From: Brevibacterium sp. 239c
GTDB lineage: Bacteria; Actinomycetota; Actinomycetes; Actinomycetales; Brevibacteriaceae
Length of the DNA stretch: 64,000 bases
Direction: 5' to 3'
Assembly: GCF_900169365.1 (NCBI RefSeq)
Contig: NZ_FXZH01000005.1
Location: 124,001-188,000, forward strand
Part shown: one piece after another, positions 7,983-17,134 of the stretch
How positions within the stretch are numbered: the first letter of the stretch is position 1
How the letters are laid out: the number at the start of each line of letters is the position of its first letter
Position numbers and translations under genes: made by a program
The notes under the pieces: generated by a model
Told to the model about the DNA's origin: nothing
The model's input: only the letters and a program-made list of their open reading frames with translations
The model's database searches: none

Positions 7983-9994
7983 GGGACTGGCGCCAGACTG
8001 CTCGCAGCCTCGAGTCCTTCGAAGACCGCTTCCTCCACGGTCCGCGGGGCCACGGCATCTCCGATGGTCCGAACGCTCGCAGTCCCGAAATCAAGATCGG
8101 GGACCACGGATTGTGGGGCCCCGGAGACGATCGTGGCGGCCACACCGTCGACCTCGTGGACGATCTCGCACAGGGTTGACTGCAGGTACCCGGTCGTCGC
8201 ATCGACTCCGACGAGGCGAGCGTCGTTGACGAAGTCGACTCCTGTCCGCAGTGCCTGGGACATGAGCAGCGTGCGCGTGTACTGCTGGATGGCGGCTCCG
8301 GCGAAGTTCGCCGCCGTCGCCAAGGTCACCGGCACCCTAGCCTCGGCCAAACGCAACGCGATGCCCAGGCCGATCCAGTCGCCCATCCAGTCACTGACGA
8401 GCACGCGACCTGCCGGCAGGGTCGGCTGGGTCATGAGATAGTCGCGGGCACCGATGACGAAGGCCTCGTCGTCGACTTCAAGGTGGGGCATGCGCTGCTG
8501 CGCACCCGTCGCAACGATCACATGTTCGGGTGCCACCTCGTCGAAGACCTGCTGGGTCACCGGCGTCGAGGTGCGGATGTCAACGCCGGCTCGTCTCGCC
8601 TCGGCGCTCAGGTTCGTCGCGGCTCCCCCGAATTCGGATCGGTAGGGCAGTTCCTGTGCCATCAGCACAGCCCCGCCGAGGTGGGGCTCGCGTTCGCAGA
8701 GCACGACGTCATCACCGGCTTCGGCTGCCACCGCTGCTGCCTTGAGTCCGGCTGGTCCGCCGCCGATGACGAGGACACGACGCCGGATCCTCACCGTGGG
8801 CCGGGGCAGGAACTGAAGCTCTCTGCCCGATTCGGGGTATTGGATGCAGGAGATGGGCACACCCATCTGAAAGTGTCCGATGCAGGCCTGGTTGCAGCCG
8901 ATGCAGGCCCGGATCTCGTCCACCGCATCACGCTGCGCCTTGCTGGCGATCGCGGGATCGCAGATCATCGCCCGAGTCATGATCGCCATGTCCGTGCGCC
9001 CCTCGGCGATGGCCTTCTCCGCTTCGTGCGGCTGGTTGATTCGTCCGGCGACCATGACCGGTTTGTCTGTGATCTTCTTGACCTGTTCGGACAGGGTCGC
9101 GGCATAGGCCGGGTCGATCTGCATCGAGGGCACGATGTGCACCGCACCTTGCAGGGTCGAGGAGTCTCCGGCCGTGATCGAGAAGTAGTCGAGGCAGTCC
9201 ACTTCCTCGATGTCGCCCGCGCTGGGGCCAGCATCAGAACCCGTCTTCATTCCATCGAGGTGTTCGATGAGGTCGAGGACCTCGGTGGCGACCATCCCGT
9301 CTTCGGTCTTCTCCTCTCCTGAGATCCGCAGGCCGACCACGACGTCGGGGCCCACTGCTTCGCGGACCCCGGCGACCACCTCGGCGAGGAAGCGACGACG
9401 GTTGGCCGGACTGCCACCGTATTCGTCGGTGCGCACATTCACTCGCGGGTTGAAGAATTGGATGGGCAGATACCCGTGGCTGGCGACGATCTCGACGCCG
9501 TCGATGCCGCTGTCACTGATCCGCTTGGCGGCGCTCGCGTAGCCGGCGATGATCTCCTTGATCGCTTCGGTGCTCAGTGCCTCGGGGACCACCTTGAAGC
9601 GCTCCTGCGGTTCGTCGCTGGGTGCGACTGCTCGCGGTGCCATGCCGCGCTCACCGTCCATGACCTCCCGGCCGGGGTGGAAGAGCTGAGCGAAGATCGT
9701 GGCACCATGAGCGTGGACTGCCTCGGCGACGGCTCCGTATCCGGGCACCGAGGAATCATCGGTGGCCATGAGCACATGGTTCGTGTAGCGGGCGGTCTCG
9801 TGAACTCCGGAGACCTGGAGGACGATGAGCCCACAGCCGCCCTGGGCTCGTGCTTCGTGATAGGCCACGAGATCGTCGCCGATCTTCCCGTGGTCATCGA
9901 GGACCGTGTCGTGGCCTGAGGACACGATGCGATTGCGAATGGTCCTCGGGCCCAGTGTGATGGGTTCGAAGAGGCGTGGGAACAGTGAAGACAT
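7979..9994 (-). CDS. FMN/[4Fe-4S]/FAD oxidoreductase of the 2,4-dienoyl-CoA reductase / trimethylamine dehydrogenase family
   Basis: A multidomain protein of about 671 residues. The N-terminal half is an Old Yellow Enzyme TIM barrel binding FMN (FEPITLGPRTIRNRIVSSGH near residue 10; SHGYLPIQFFNPRVNVRTDEYGG split near residue 175). A CIGCNQACIG cluster with a later cysteine binds [4Fe-4S] near residue 365. The C-terminal half is an FAD/NAD(P)-binding module (VLVIGGGPAGLKAAAVAAEAG near residue 405). Such enzymes reduce enoyl or dienoyl-CoA substrates or oxidise amines or betaines; the substrate cannot be read from the sequence. ATG at 9994 is preferred over 10000 because AAGGA lies at normal spacing. 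The gene is coupled to the downstream TetR gene. Confidence 0.85.
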   Translation of the reverse strand: MSSLFPRLFEPITLGPRTIRNRIVSSGHDTVLDDHGKIGDDLVAYHEARAQGGCGLIVLQVSGVHETARYTNHVLMATDDSSVPGYGAVAEAVHAHGATIFAQLFHPGREVMDGERGMAPRAVAPSDEPQERFKVVPEALSTEAIKEIIAGYASAAKRISDSGIDGVEIVASHGYLPIQFFNPRVNVRTDEYGGSPANRRRFLAEVVAGVREAVGPDVVVGLRISGEEKTEDGMVATEVLDLIEHLDGMKTGSDAGPSAGDIEEVDCLDYFSITAGDSSTLQGAVHIVPSMQIDPAYAATLSEQVKKITDKPVMVAGRINQPHEAEKAIAEGRTDMAIMTRAMICDPAIASKAQRDAVDEIRACIGCNQACIGHFQMGVPISCIQYPESGRELQFLPRPTVRIRRRVLVIGGGPAGLKAAAVAAEAGDDVVLCEREPHLGGAVLMAQELPYRSEFGGAATNLSAEARRAGVDIRTSTPVTQQVFDEVAPEHVIVATGAQQRMPHLEVDDEAFVIGARDYLMTQPTLPAGRVLVSDWMGDWIGLGIALRLAEARVPVTLATAANFAGAAIQQYTRTLLMSQALRTGVDFVNDARLVGVDATTGYLQSTLCEIVHEVDGVAATIVSGAPQSVVPDLDFGTASVRTIGDAVAPRTVEEAVFEGLEAASSLAPVP

Positions 9995-10034
9995 GATCAT
10001 CCTTGATGCATGCGGTGGGTCCTGACCCGTAATT

Positions 10035-10050
10035 CATATCACGGTATGAC
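10035..10050. promoter_or_regulatory. Candidate TetR operator in the divergent promoter region
   Basis: TCATA and TATGA flank six bases, between the oxidoreductase start (9994) and the divergent membrane protein start (10141). Its position suits autoregulation by the TetR protein encoded at the end of the oxidoreductase unit. The arms are only 5 bp, so the call is tentative. Confidence 0.35.
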
Positions 10051-10140
10051 TAACGGGGGAAGTCCCGGCGCTCGGCGTGGAAGACCCCGTCGCTAGGTGC
10101 AGAACAGCGGGAACGTTCCGGGGCATGTGAGAATCGAGGC

Positions 10141-11424
10141 ATGAGCTCTCACCGCTCCCCCATCTCGGCGACTGCGCCGGGTCAATCGGTTCTGGAACAT
10201 CTGAGTCCCCCCGGCCGCCTCATCGGGCTCGATGCCGCACGCGGAATCGCCCTGTTCGCGATGATGGTCACCCATATCTTCGCCCTATCCGACCCTGAGG
10301 GCTTCCCTACCTGGGCCGCTGTGTTCGCAGGCCGAGCCTCGGCACTGTTCGCGGTCCTGGCCGGCTGTTCGCTGGTTCTCGCCACACGGTCGCGGATGGC
10401 AGGCTCCGGGCGCCTGCGCGATGCTGCACCCAGTGTGCTCATCCGCGCGGGAGCAATCATTCTCATCGGACTGTGCCTGGGATCGGTGTCGACGCTGCTG
10501 GCTGTCATCCTCGTCAACTACGGGGTCATGTTCGCCATTGCGATGCTATTCCTGCGCCTGCGCACCCGCACCCTCTTCGTCACCGCCCTGGCGTGGATGA
10601 TCCTCAGTCCTGTGCTCTCGATGCTCATCCGCAGTCAGTTCGGGCTGGAGCCGAAGTACTCGTCAATGTCATGGTTCGATTTTGCGACTCCGCTGACGAT
10701 GCTCCACGATCTGGTGCTCACCGGCTACTATCCGGTTCTGCAGTGGCTGTCCTACATTGTGCTGGGGATGGCGGTGGCGAAGGTCGACATCGGCAAGCAC
10801 CTCATGTCCCTCTTCGCCGCCGGACTCGGACTCTGCCTCATCGGCAAGGGCGTCTCGTGGCTGCTCCTCAACGTCGCCGGCGGAGGTCCTGTCCTGGTCC
10901 GTGTCTCCGAGCTGTATGGAACCGACCTCAACGCGGCGCTGTTCACCGGCAGCTATGGGGTGACGCCGACGACCTCTTGGTGGTGGCTGGCGATCGCCGG
11001 CCCGCACTCAGGGACACCCTTCGACCTGCTCTCCACGGCTGGGACGGCGCTGTTGACCATCGTCGCCTGTCAGTCGCTGGCTGTTCTTCTGGGACGAAAG
11101 ACCTGGGTGCTTGCACCGTTGACGGCTCCCGGTTCGATGCCCTTGAGCGTGTACTTCGCCCACGTCATCCTGCTCCAGATCACTCGCCCCTGGGTCGAAG
11201 CCACTCCGCTCCTCGGCGGCGAGATGATGACACCGCAGGCCGTCGAGTTCAGTGTCCATGCTCTCGTGTTCATCGGGTCTGCGCTGCTGTGGAAGCTGGC
11301 GATCGGTGCCCACGGTCCGCTGGAAGCGGGAGTCGCCGCGGTGATTCGGTCCGCGTCACCGATTCCGAGTCCGGATTCAGACTCGGCTAGGAATTCTGCT
11401 TCGCGCCGACCCGATACATATTGA
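10141..11424 (+). CDS. Multi-pass membrane protein with heparan-alpha-glucosaminide N-acetyltransferase-like (DUF1624/DUF418-type) domain
   Basis: A 427-residue integral membrane protein with about ten hydrophobic segments. The N-terminus carries the family signature RLIGLDAARGIALFAMMVTH near residue 26, followed by a helix with FAGRASALFAVLAG; a C-terminal segment has PLSVYFAHVI near residue 335. Relatives are predicted acyl-transferring or acyl-CoA-using membrane enzymes of the cell envelope, but bacterial substrates are mostly unknown. It is transcribed divergently from the oxidoreductase unit. Its last 38 bp overlap, tail to tail, the gene on the opposite strand. The C-terminal 25 residues are Ser/Asp-rich and probably cytoplasmic. 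Confidence 0.75.
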   Translation: MSSHRSPISATAPGQSVLEHLSPPGRLIGLDAARGIALFAMMVTHIFALSDPEGFPTWAAVFAGRASALFAVLAGCSLVLATRSRMAGSGRLRDAAPSVLIRAGAIILIGLCLGSVSTLLAVILVNYGVMFAIAMLFLRLRTRTLFVTALAWMILSPVLSMLIRSQFGLEPKYSSMSWFDFATPLTMLHDLVLTGYYPVLQWLSYIVLGMAVAKVDIGKHLMSLFAAGLGLCLIGKGVSWLLLNVAGGGPVLVRVSELYGTDLNAALFTGSYGVTPTTSWWWLAIAGPHSGTPFDLLSTAGTALLTIVACQSLAVLLGRKTWVLAPLTAPGSMPLSVYFAHVILLQITRPWVEATPLLGGEMMTPQAVEFSVHALVFIGSALLWKLAIGAHGPLEAGVAAVIRSASPIPSPDSDSARNSASRRPDTY

Positions 11425-11845
11425 CGGCCTTGCGCATCGTTGATCTGGCACGCTTGCGGTCCCCGCACGCGTCGTAGGCGCAGGAGAGACGGAACCATGA
11501 ACGCCAGTCTTCAGGCGCTGCCTCAGCTTCGGCCTGGTACTTTCCGAATTCCTCGTCGGCGGCTTCGCGAATGATCTTTCCGCCCGGTGTCCGCGGCAGG
11601 TCATCAATGGGAAGTCCCTCCTCGGATTTGAGGATGCGTGCCAGTTTCTCAGTCCGTGCGCCGAACATGAGCTCGACGACCAGCGTCCATGCCCCGATAA
11701 GGGGCAGGACAAAGAGGGCGATACCCATCAGCCGTGGAACCAGGTCGGGTTCTCTGACCAGTATCCATGCTCGATGCCCCATGAGGACGAAGTAGAAGAC
11801 GAGCACCACTGAGACGATGATCGCCCCGATTTTGCCTTTGGACAT
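11387..11845 (-). CDS. Membrane-anchored TPR-like protein of unknown function
   Basis: A 152-residue protein with two N-terminal transmembrane segments (about residues 7-27 and 38-62) and a soluble C-terminal helical domain. The domain has a tetratricopeptide-like stretch (WRSWFRLSCAYDACGDRKRA, near residue 115). Its ATG overlaps the dapB stop by one base (TGATG), so it is translated from the dapB message. Its 3' end overlaps the convergent acyltransferase gene by 38 bp. I recognise no enzymatic motif; it may be a small scaffold at the membrane. Confidence 0.75.
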   Translation of the reverse strand: MSKGKIGAIIVSVVLVFYFVLMGHRAWILVREPDLVPRLMGIALFVLPLIGAWTLVVELMFGARTEKLARILKSEEGLPIDDLPRTPGGKIIREAADEEFGKYQAEAEAAPEDWRSWFRLSCAYDACGDRKRARSTMRKAVNMYRVGAKQNS

Positions 11846-12594
11846 CAGAGGTCGAGCATGTTCTCGAGGCCGTGAACCAGACCGGTGTACTCGGCGATCG
11901 AACGCACCGCGGTGACGATTCCGGGCATGAACGCCGAGGTGGAATGTGAATCCGTGCGAATGGTCAGCGCCTCGCCGTCGGAACCGAAGTGGATCTCTTC
12001 GGAGGCATTCATGCCCTGCTGACGGATGGCGTGGACGTGGATGCCGTCGATGACGGCTCCACGGGCCCCGTTGGGGTCGCTCTCGGTGGAGTCGGGGACC
12101 TGCGGCAGGCCCGCCGCATTGCGGGCCGCAGCGATGCGCTGGGCCGTGTGGTTAGCGGTGCCTGAGGGAGCGTCGAGTTTACGTGTGTGGTGGATTTCGA
12201 CGACCTCGGCGGAATCGAAGTACGGTGCTGCCAGTTCCGCGAATCGCATCGCCAGGACTGCGCCGATCGAGAAGTTCGGGGCGATGAGGACGGCGGTCTT
12301 CGGATGGCTCTGCAGGGAGTCCTCGAGCCGAGCCAGACGATCGTTGTCCCAGCCGGTGGTGCCCACAACGGTGTCGATGTCGTGCTCGACCAGGAAGCGC
12401 ACATTGTCTTCGGTCGATTTCGGGACCGTAAGTTCGACCGCAACGTCGATGTTCTTCTCCAGCAGGGTCTCCAAGGAGTCGCTGCTGCCCAGAGCCGCGA
12501 TGAGTTCGAGACCCTCGGCCTCGGTGATGGCATCGACAGCCTGGCCGCCCATGCGGCCCTGTGCTCCGATGACGGCTACTCGAATCGCATTCAT
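11845..12594 (-). CDS. dapB: 4-hydroxy-tetrahydrodipicolinate reductase
   Basis: A 249-residue NAD(P)H-dependent reductase of the lysine/diaminopimelate pathway, acting after DapA. The N-terminal Rossmann motif is VAVIGAQGRMGGQAV; VGTTGWDNDRLARL lies near residue 88, APNFSIGAVLAMRFAE near residue 115, and the substrate loop EIHHTRKLDAPSGTA near residue 145. ATG at 12594 is chosen because AAGGAG lies 10 bases upstream and the Rossmann fold begins right after it. A longer frame upstream is not plausible. It is followed without a gap by the TPR-like membrane protein gene. Confidence 0.95.
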   Translation of the reverse strand: MNAIRVAVIGAQGRMGGQAVDAITEAEGLELIAALGSSDSLETLLEKNIDVAVELTVPKSTEDNVRFLVEHDIDTVVGTTGWDNDRLARLEDSLQSHPKTAVLIAPNFSIGAVLAMRFAELAAPYFDSAEVVEIHHTRKLDAPSGTANHTAQRIAAARNAAGLPQVPDSTESDPNGARGAVIDGIHVHAIRQQGMNASEEIHFGSDGEALTIRTDSHSTSAFMPGIVTAVRSIAEYTGLVHGLENMLDL

Positions 12595-12634
12595 AAGTTC
12601 GTAACTCCTTGCTCGACGATCTCCGCAGGCCAGT

Positions 12635-13222
12635 CTAACGACTTCCGGCCCGGCCACCCTCATCAGGTGATGTGGTCTCTGACGCACGGATCGGCAGTCT
12701 GCGCCGTTGCGGCCGTGGGTCTCCGGCCAGTCGAGCACATTCTTCTGTGTCGAACCGGACTCCGTCGTAGAGCAGTCGTTCGCGCTGCCTACCTTCGACG
12801 ACGAATCCGGCACTCGCGGCGACTGCTGCCGATGCTGGATTGTTCAACCGGTAGCCCAGTTCAAGACGGTAGACGTTGTGCTCATCGTGCAGGTAATCGA
12901 CGAAGCTGCGCAGAGCGGCCGCTGCAAGTCCCTGACCGCGGGCGCTCGGGTCAAGCCAGTAGGAGACCCAGGCGGTCGAATTTCGTTGGTCGATGGATGT
13001 CGCCATGACATTGCCGACCGGGCTCTCGTCGCCGTCCACGATTGCGAGGGCCACTGCTGAACCATCGACTTCTGCGCCACCGGCCCAGTCCAGCCATGTC
13101 TGCGCGCCCGCCAGTGAGAGATCGTCAGGGATGTTGTTGAGAAGATCCGAGTCAGCACGGGCATAGATGTCGACGAGGGTATCCGCGTCAGCGCGGTGCC
13201 AGCGTCTGAGAGAGGCGGTCAT
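12635..13222 (-). CDS. GNAT-family N-acetyltransferase (RimJ/RimL-like)
   Basis: A 195-residue protein with the Acetyltransf_3/GNAT fold: a first strand RRWHRADADTLVDIYAR, the acetyl-CoA-binding motif LDPSARGQGLAAAALRSFVD near residue 95, and LGYRLNNPASAAVAASAGF near residue 122, which is typical of RimJ/RimL-type ribosomal-protein or small-molecule acetyltransferases. The last 25 residues are Arg/Pro/Ser-rich and outside the fold. It lies 40 bp upstream of dapB on the same strand and may be co-transcribed with it, but no lysine-pathway role is known for this family. Confidence 0.85.
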   Translation of the reverse strand: MTASLRRWHRADADTLVDIYARADSDLLNNIPDDLSLAGAQTWLDWAGGAEVDGSAVALAIVDGDESPVGNVMATSIDQRNSTAWVSYWLDPSARGQGLAAAALRSFVDYLHDEHNVYRLELGYRLNNPASAAVAASAGFVVEGRQRERLLYDGVRFDTEECARLAGDPRPQRRRLPIRASETTSPDEGGRAGSR

Positions 13223-13282
13223 GGGCCAAGCGTAGTGGGCCGGGGACAGTCGAGGCAGGGCAACTTTCGACCTCTCCGGACG

Positions 13283-13328
13283 CTGAGCAACCTTTTGCGG
13301 GTTTCCCAGCGCCGGGATGGTTGCTCAG
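13283..13328. repeat. Inverted repeat in the sodA-GNAT intergenic region
   Basis: CTGAGCAACC and its exact complement flank 26 bases at 13283-13292 and 13319-13328. It lies upstream of the GNAT gene and beside the sodA terminator; regulatory or structural role unknown. Confidence 0.5.
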
Positions 13329-13363
13329 GTGTCCGCCTGAGCGACAAAGGATCCGGGACATGA

Positions 13364-13402
13364 AAACGGCGGCCCCGCCGCTATGGGTCGGGGCCGCCGT
13401 TT
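13364..13402 (-). terminator. Strong terminator of sodA
   Basis: A perfect 14-bp GC-rich stem (13364-13377 with 13389-13402), AAACGGCGGCCCCG, with an 11-nt loop, ends in T/A-rich edges on both strands. It lies 18 bp after the sodA stop. Confidence 0.85.
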
Positions 13403-13419
13403 AGGGGTCTGTCAGGCTG

Positions 13420-14046
13420 TCAGCCGAGCAGGAGTCCCTTGGTCTGAGCGACGGCGCGGTCGAAGCGTGCGCCGGCGTCTGCCCAGTTCACGATGTTCCA
13501 CCAGGCCTTGACGTAGTCAGGCTTGACGTTCTGGTAGTCGAGGTAGAAGGCGTGCTCCCACATATCGAGCTGGAGAACCGGGGTTCCACCGAGCTGGATG
13601 TCCGACTGCTGGTCCTTGAGCTGTTCGATGAAGAGGTTTCCACCGAGCTGATCGTAGACGAGCACGGCCCAGCCGGAGCCCTGGATCGTGGTGGCTGCCG
13701 TGGTGAAGTGCTCACGGAACTTGTCGAAGGAGCCGAACTGGTCGTCGATGGCTGCTGCGAGTTCGCCGACGGGCTTGTCGCCACCGTCTGGAGACATGTT
13801 GTTCCAGAAGATCGAGTGGTTGACGTGTCCGCCGAGGTTGAACGCGAGGTCGCGGGTCAGCTTCGGAACGTTGGCGAGGTTTCCGCTTTCGCGGGCTTCG
13901 GCCAGCTGTTCAACAGCGGTGTTGGCACCCTTGACGTAGGTTGCGTGGTGCTTGTCGTGGTGCAGCTCCATGATGCGAGCCGAGATGTGCGGCTCAAGTG
14001 CGGAGTAGTCGTAGGGCAGTTCCGGAAGGACGTACTGCTCAGCCAT
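13420..14046 (-). CDS. sodA: Superoxide dismutase (Fe/Mn family)
   Basis: A 208-residue cytoplasmic enzyme that dismutates superoxide. It starts [20 protein letters not shown] and has the metal-binding and signature motifs [12 protein letters not shown] (residues about 28-40), [16 protein letters not shown] (residues about 75-90) and the C-terminal [19 protein letters not shown], with the conserved Asp and His ligands. The ATG at 14046 has a textbook AGGAGG site. The gene is monocistronic, with a strong terminator at 13364-13402. Mn versus Fe preference cannot be settled from sequence, although most relatives in this lineage use Mn. Confidence 0.96.
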   Translation of the reverse strand: MAEQYVLPELPYDYSALEPHISARIMELHHDKHHATYVKGANTAVEQLAEARESGNLANVPKLTRDLAFNLGGHVNHSIFWNNMSPDGGDKPVGELAAAIDDQFGSFDKFREHFTTAATTIQGSGWAVLVYDQLGGNLFIEQLKDQQSDIQLGGTPVLQLDMWEHAFYLDYQNVKPDYVKAWWNIVNWADAGARFDRAVAQTKGLLLG

Positions 14047-14235
14047 GAAATTCCTCCTGAAGAGAATTGATGTCCGCCAGGTCGGCGGCTTCATTTCGAC
14101 CCTATAGCAGGGTCTCATCTCGGACAACACGGTATTGCCGAGGTCTATTCCAGATGACGCCCTGTGACCTCGGAAAATATCTGATCGGCCGTGATCACAC
14201 CGGATCGAGCACGCCGAGAGACCAGCATGTTTCCA

Positions 14236-14263
14236 CCGGTTCGAGCACGCGAGCTCGAGCCGG
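14236..14263 (-). terminator. Terminator of the acyl-CoA dehydrogenase operon
   Basis: An 11-bp stem (14236-14246 with 14253-14263, one G-U-type mismatch) with a 6-nt loop begins two bases after the stop codon of the acyl-CoA dehydrogenase gene. Confidence 0.65.
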
Positions 14264-14264
14264 A

Positions 14265-15431
14265 TCAGGGCAGATTTCGTGAGATGAGCAGCCGCATGAT
14301 GTCTGAGGTGCCCTCCTCGATCTCCTCGAGCTTCGCGTCTCGCATCCACTGCTCGACCGGGTGCTCTCGCGAATAGCCCCAACCGCCCAGGGTCTGGATG
14401 CCGGCCCAGGTGCAGAACATCGCCGTCTCCGAGGCATTGAGCTTCGCCATAGCCGCCGCTGCGGTGACCTTCTCTCGCGGTACCGCATCACCGGCATCGA
14501 TCATCCGGGCCGCATTCAGGACCTGCAGCCAGGCGGCATCGATGCGCGCCGACATGTCCGCAAGGCGGAAGGCAACGGACTGGTGTTCGATGATCGTTTT
14601 GCCGAACTGTGTGCGTTCACGCGCATAGTCGCGGGCGTATTCGTAGGCGGCTCTGGCGGTGCCCAGCGCTGCGGCGCCGAGGACCACACGGGAGATGTCG
14701 AAGGTGCGCATCAGCCCGTAGAAACCCTGCCCCACCTCGCCGAGGCGGTTGTGGGTCGGCACGAACGCGTCGGAGAAGAAGATCTCCCTGCACACGATCG
14801 CACGCTGACCCATCTTCTTCATCGGCGCACCGAAGTCCATGCCCTCGGTGTCTTTCGGCAGGAGGAATGCGGTGACTCCTCGTGAGCGTTGCGCAGGGTC
14901 GGTCTTGGCGAAGACGACATAGCCCTCGGCCAGTCCGGCGTTGGAGATCCAGACCTTCTGTCCGTTGAGGAGGTATCCGCCGTCGACAGGCTCGGCTCTG
15001 GTGGTGATCGAGGCGGAGTCGGATCCCGAACCCGGTTCGGTCGTCGCCAGAGCGGTGAAGATCGGATCGGGTCCGGTCAGGGGACGCAGCCAGGTCTCCT
15101 TCTGCTCTTCGGTGCCCAGCGCGAGGATCGGATCGGCGAAGAAGCCGTTGGAGCACAGCAGGTTGCCGATGCCGGGATCTCCGAAGCACAGCTGTTCCTG
15201 GACGAGGCATTGAGTGAAGACGTCGGTGAAGCCACCACCTCCGTACTCCTCGGGAATCATGAAGTCGGTGATGCCCACGCGCGAGGCTTCGCGAAAGAGC
15301 TCAACCGGGGACTCGGTGTCCGCCTCGTCGACTGCGTGCCCTATGGGTCGGATCTTGTCCTTGGCGAAGGTGGCGCACAGTTCGATGATGTCATTCTGTT
15401 CATCGCTGAGTGGCCAGGGTGTGTAGCTCAT
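14265..15431 (-). CDS. Acyl-CoA dehydrogenase family protein
   Basis: A 388-residue flavoenzyme with the full ACAD layout: helical N-domain, middle beta-domain with [20 protein letters not shown] near residue 125 and [16 protein letters not shown] near residue 162, and helical C-domain with [20 protein letters not shown]. The C-terminal [15 protein letters not shown] contains the glutamate expected as catalytic base in short/medium-chain enzymes. It introduces a trans double bond into an acyl-CoA and passes electrons to ETF. Its ATG overlaps the stop of the ThDP-enzyme gene by 4 bp. It is last in the block of a dehydrogenase, an acyl-CoA ligase and a decarboxylase-like enzyme, so it probably oxidises the acyl-CoA made by them. 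Confidence 0.9.
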   Translation of the reverse strand: MSYTPWPLSDEQNDIIELCATFAKDKIRPIGHAVDEADTESPVELFREASRVGITDFMIPEEYGGGGFTDVFTQCLVQEQLCFGDPGIGNLLCSNGFFADPILALGTEEQKETWLRPLTGPDPIFTALATTEPGSGSDSASITTRAEPVDGGYLLNGQKVWISNAGLAEGYVVFAKTDPAQRSRGVTAFLLPKDTEGMDFGAPMKKMGQRAIVCREIFFSDAFVPTHNRLGEVGQGFYGLMRTFDISRVVLGAAALGTARAAYEYARDYARERTQFGKTIIEHQSVAFRLADMSARIDAAWLQVLNAARMIDAGDAVPREKVTAAAAMAKLNASETAMFCTWAGIQTLGGWGYSREHPVEQWMRDAKLEEIEEGTSDIMRLLISRNLP

Positions 15432-17134
15432 GTCAGGTCCTTCTTCTCGTGCGAATTGTGTGTCGACTCGTGTGAACAGTCTGCCGGCCGAGAGTCACCC
15501 AGCATGTCCGTGGCGGCACGGGAGTCCTCGATGATGTGGATGAGTGTTGGTCCCGCGAAGTCCTCGGCCTGCTTCAGCGCCGAGGTCAGCTGTTCCTGGG
15601 TCTCGACGTGGACACCGCGAGCGCCCATCGACTGAGCCAGGCTCGGGAAGTCGGGGCCCAGCAGTGCCACACCCGCAGGAGTGTCGCCGCGATCGGCCAT
15701 TTCGTTGCGGATCTCCCCGTACCCGCCGTTGTCGACGATGATGAGTGACAGTGATGCTCGTGCCTGCACTGCCGCGGCGAGTTCGGTGATCGTGAACATC
15801 GCGCCCCCATCACCCTCGATCGCCACGACCCTTGCGGTGGGCACGGCGAGTTTCGCACCGATTCCCGCGGGCAGCCCGTATCCCAGGGTTCCGGCGCCTG
15901 CCGGGTAGAGAAAACGATCACCTCGGCGTGCCATCCATCCGGTCTGCACTCCGTAGTAGCAGCACATCGTAGAATCCGCGGCGATGATGACCGGTGATGT
16001 CGCAGAGGCGGTGTAGTCGTTGAGCCCTGCGCACAGCTGTGCCCACGGCGCACCTTCATCCTTGGCTGCGGCCGTGATCGTGTCCTGCCAGCCACGCAGC
16101 CACTCGACACTGTTCCCGGAGCCACTGGTCGACCTGGTCTGGTGCAGCTGGTGTGTCAGCGCGATCGTCGCGTCTTTGGCATCGGCCACGATCGGGTGGG
16201 TGACGCGGGCGTTGCGCAGCATCTGCTCCTCGTCGATGTCGATTCGCACGATGGCGTGCGGAAGCGGCATCGGTTCGGGCCAGAAATCGCTGGGAGCCAG
16301 TTCCGTGCCGATGGCCACCACCGCATCGGCAGCGCTGAGCACCTCCGGCAAGGCTTCGAGGACCCCGATGGCGCCGAGGTTGTTCTCGAACTCATCATCG
16401 ATCGTTCCCTTCGCGTTCGAGGACAGGATGACACCGGCACCGAGCACCCGGGAAAGCTCTTCGATCTCAGCTCCGGCGCTGCGGGCCCCAGCCCCGACGA
16501 TGAGGAGGGGACGCTGGGCGCCAGCCAGCGCCTCGGCGGCGGACCTGATCGCGGAGGGCTCAGAGCTCGGATGCGGGCGGGTGATCGCCGGGTGGGCCCA
16601 CCCGGGCCCAGCGGCCTCGATGAGATCGAGTGGGATCTCGATGTAGGCGGGGCGAGCGCGCCCGGTGCGCATGCGCGACAGGGCCTGTCCGACCGCCAAC
16701 GACACCTCACCGGGGCTCGTCACCCGATGACTGTCACCGAGGACGGCGTCGATCGCCTGGCTCTGATTGCGCACCTCGTGGAGGAGTCCGTTGCCCCGTC
16801 CCGGGTGGGTCAATGGCATTCCGGGGCTGATGAGCAGGACCGGAACCGAGTCGGTGAAGGACTGCAGCAGCGCGGTCAGCGCGTTGAACACCGCCGGTCC
16901 CGTCGTCGTCACGACGACCTGCACCTCTCCGGTCACGCGTGCAGCACCGTCGGCCATATATCCGGCACCCTGCTCGTGCCGCGGAGAGACGATGTCGATT
17001 CCCTCAGCCGCCAGCTGCGCGAAGATCTCAAGGTTGTGCGTCCCGGGGATCCCGAAGACGCGCGTGATGCCCTCGGCCCTCAACGCACGAGCCAGGTGTG
17101 CGCCACCCGTGATCTCTGCCTGTACCTCTGTCAT
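15428..17134 (-). CDS. Thiamine-diphosphate-dependent enzyme (2-oxo acid decarboxylase-like)
   Basis: A 568-residue three-domain ThDP enzyme. The N-terminal PYR domain has VFGIPGTHNLEIFAQL and the activating glutamate in SPRHEQGAGYMADGAARV (near residue 55). The central domain follows. The C-terminal PP domain has the GDGGAMFTITELAAAVQ ... VDNGGYGEI metal/ThDP motif (residues about 440-475). The GYGEIR context resembles 5-guanidino-2-oxopentanoate decarboxylase-type enzymes more than acetolactate synthase, but I cannot fix the substrate. The gene overlaps both neighbours by 4 bp. Next to an amino-acid-dehydrogenase-like enzyme it could decarboxylate the resulting 2-oxo acid. The last 30 residues are polar and family-atypical. 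Confidence 0.8.
   Translation of the reverse strand: MTEVQAEITGGAHLARALRAEGITRVFGIPGTHNLEIFAQLAAEGIDIVSPRHEQGAGYMADGAARVTGEVQVVVTTTGPAVFNALTALLQSFTDSVPVLLISPGMPLTHPGRGNGLLHEVRNQSQAIDAVLGDSHRVTSPGEVSLAVGQALSRMRTGRARPAYIEIPLDLIEAAGPGWAHPAITRPHPSSEPSAIRSAAEALAGAQRPLLIVGAGARSAGAEIEELSRVLGAGVILSSNAKGTIDDEFENNLGAIGVLEALPEVLSAADAVVAIGTELAPSDFWPEPMPLPHAIVRIDIDEEQMLRNARVTHPIVADAKDATIALTHQLHQTRSTSGSGNSVEWLRGWQDTITAAAKDEGAPWAQLCAGLNDYTASATSPVIIAADSTMCCYYGVQTGWMARRGDRFLYPAGAGTLGYGLPAGIGAKLAVPTARVVAIEGDGGAMFTITELAAAVQARASLSLIIVDNGGYGEIRNEMADRGDTPAGVALLGPDFPSLAQSMGARGVHVETQEQLTSALKQAEDFAGPTLIHIIEDSRAATDMLGDSRPADCSHESTHNSHEKKDLT

Noticed and set aside
12595..12813. N-terminal extension of dapB by 73 codons
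   Set aside because: The extension overlaps the GNAT gene 3' end, lacks similarity to DapB, and the ATG at 12594 has a good ribosome site before the Rossmann motif.
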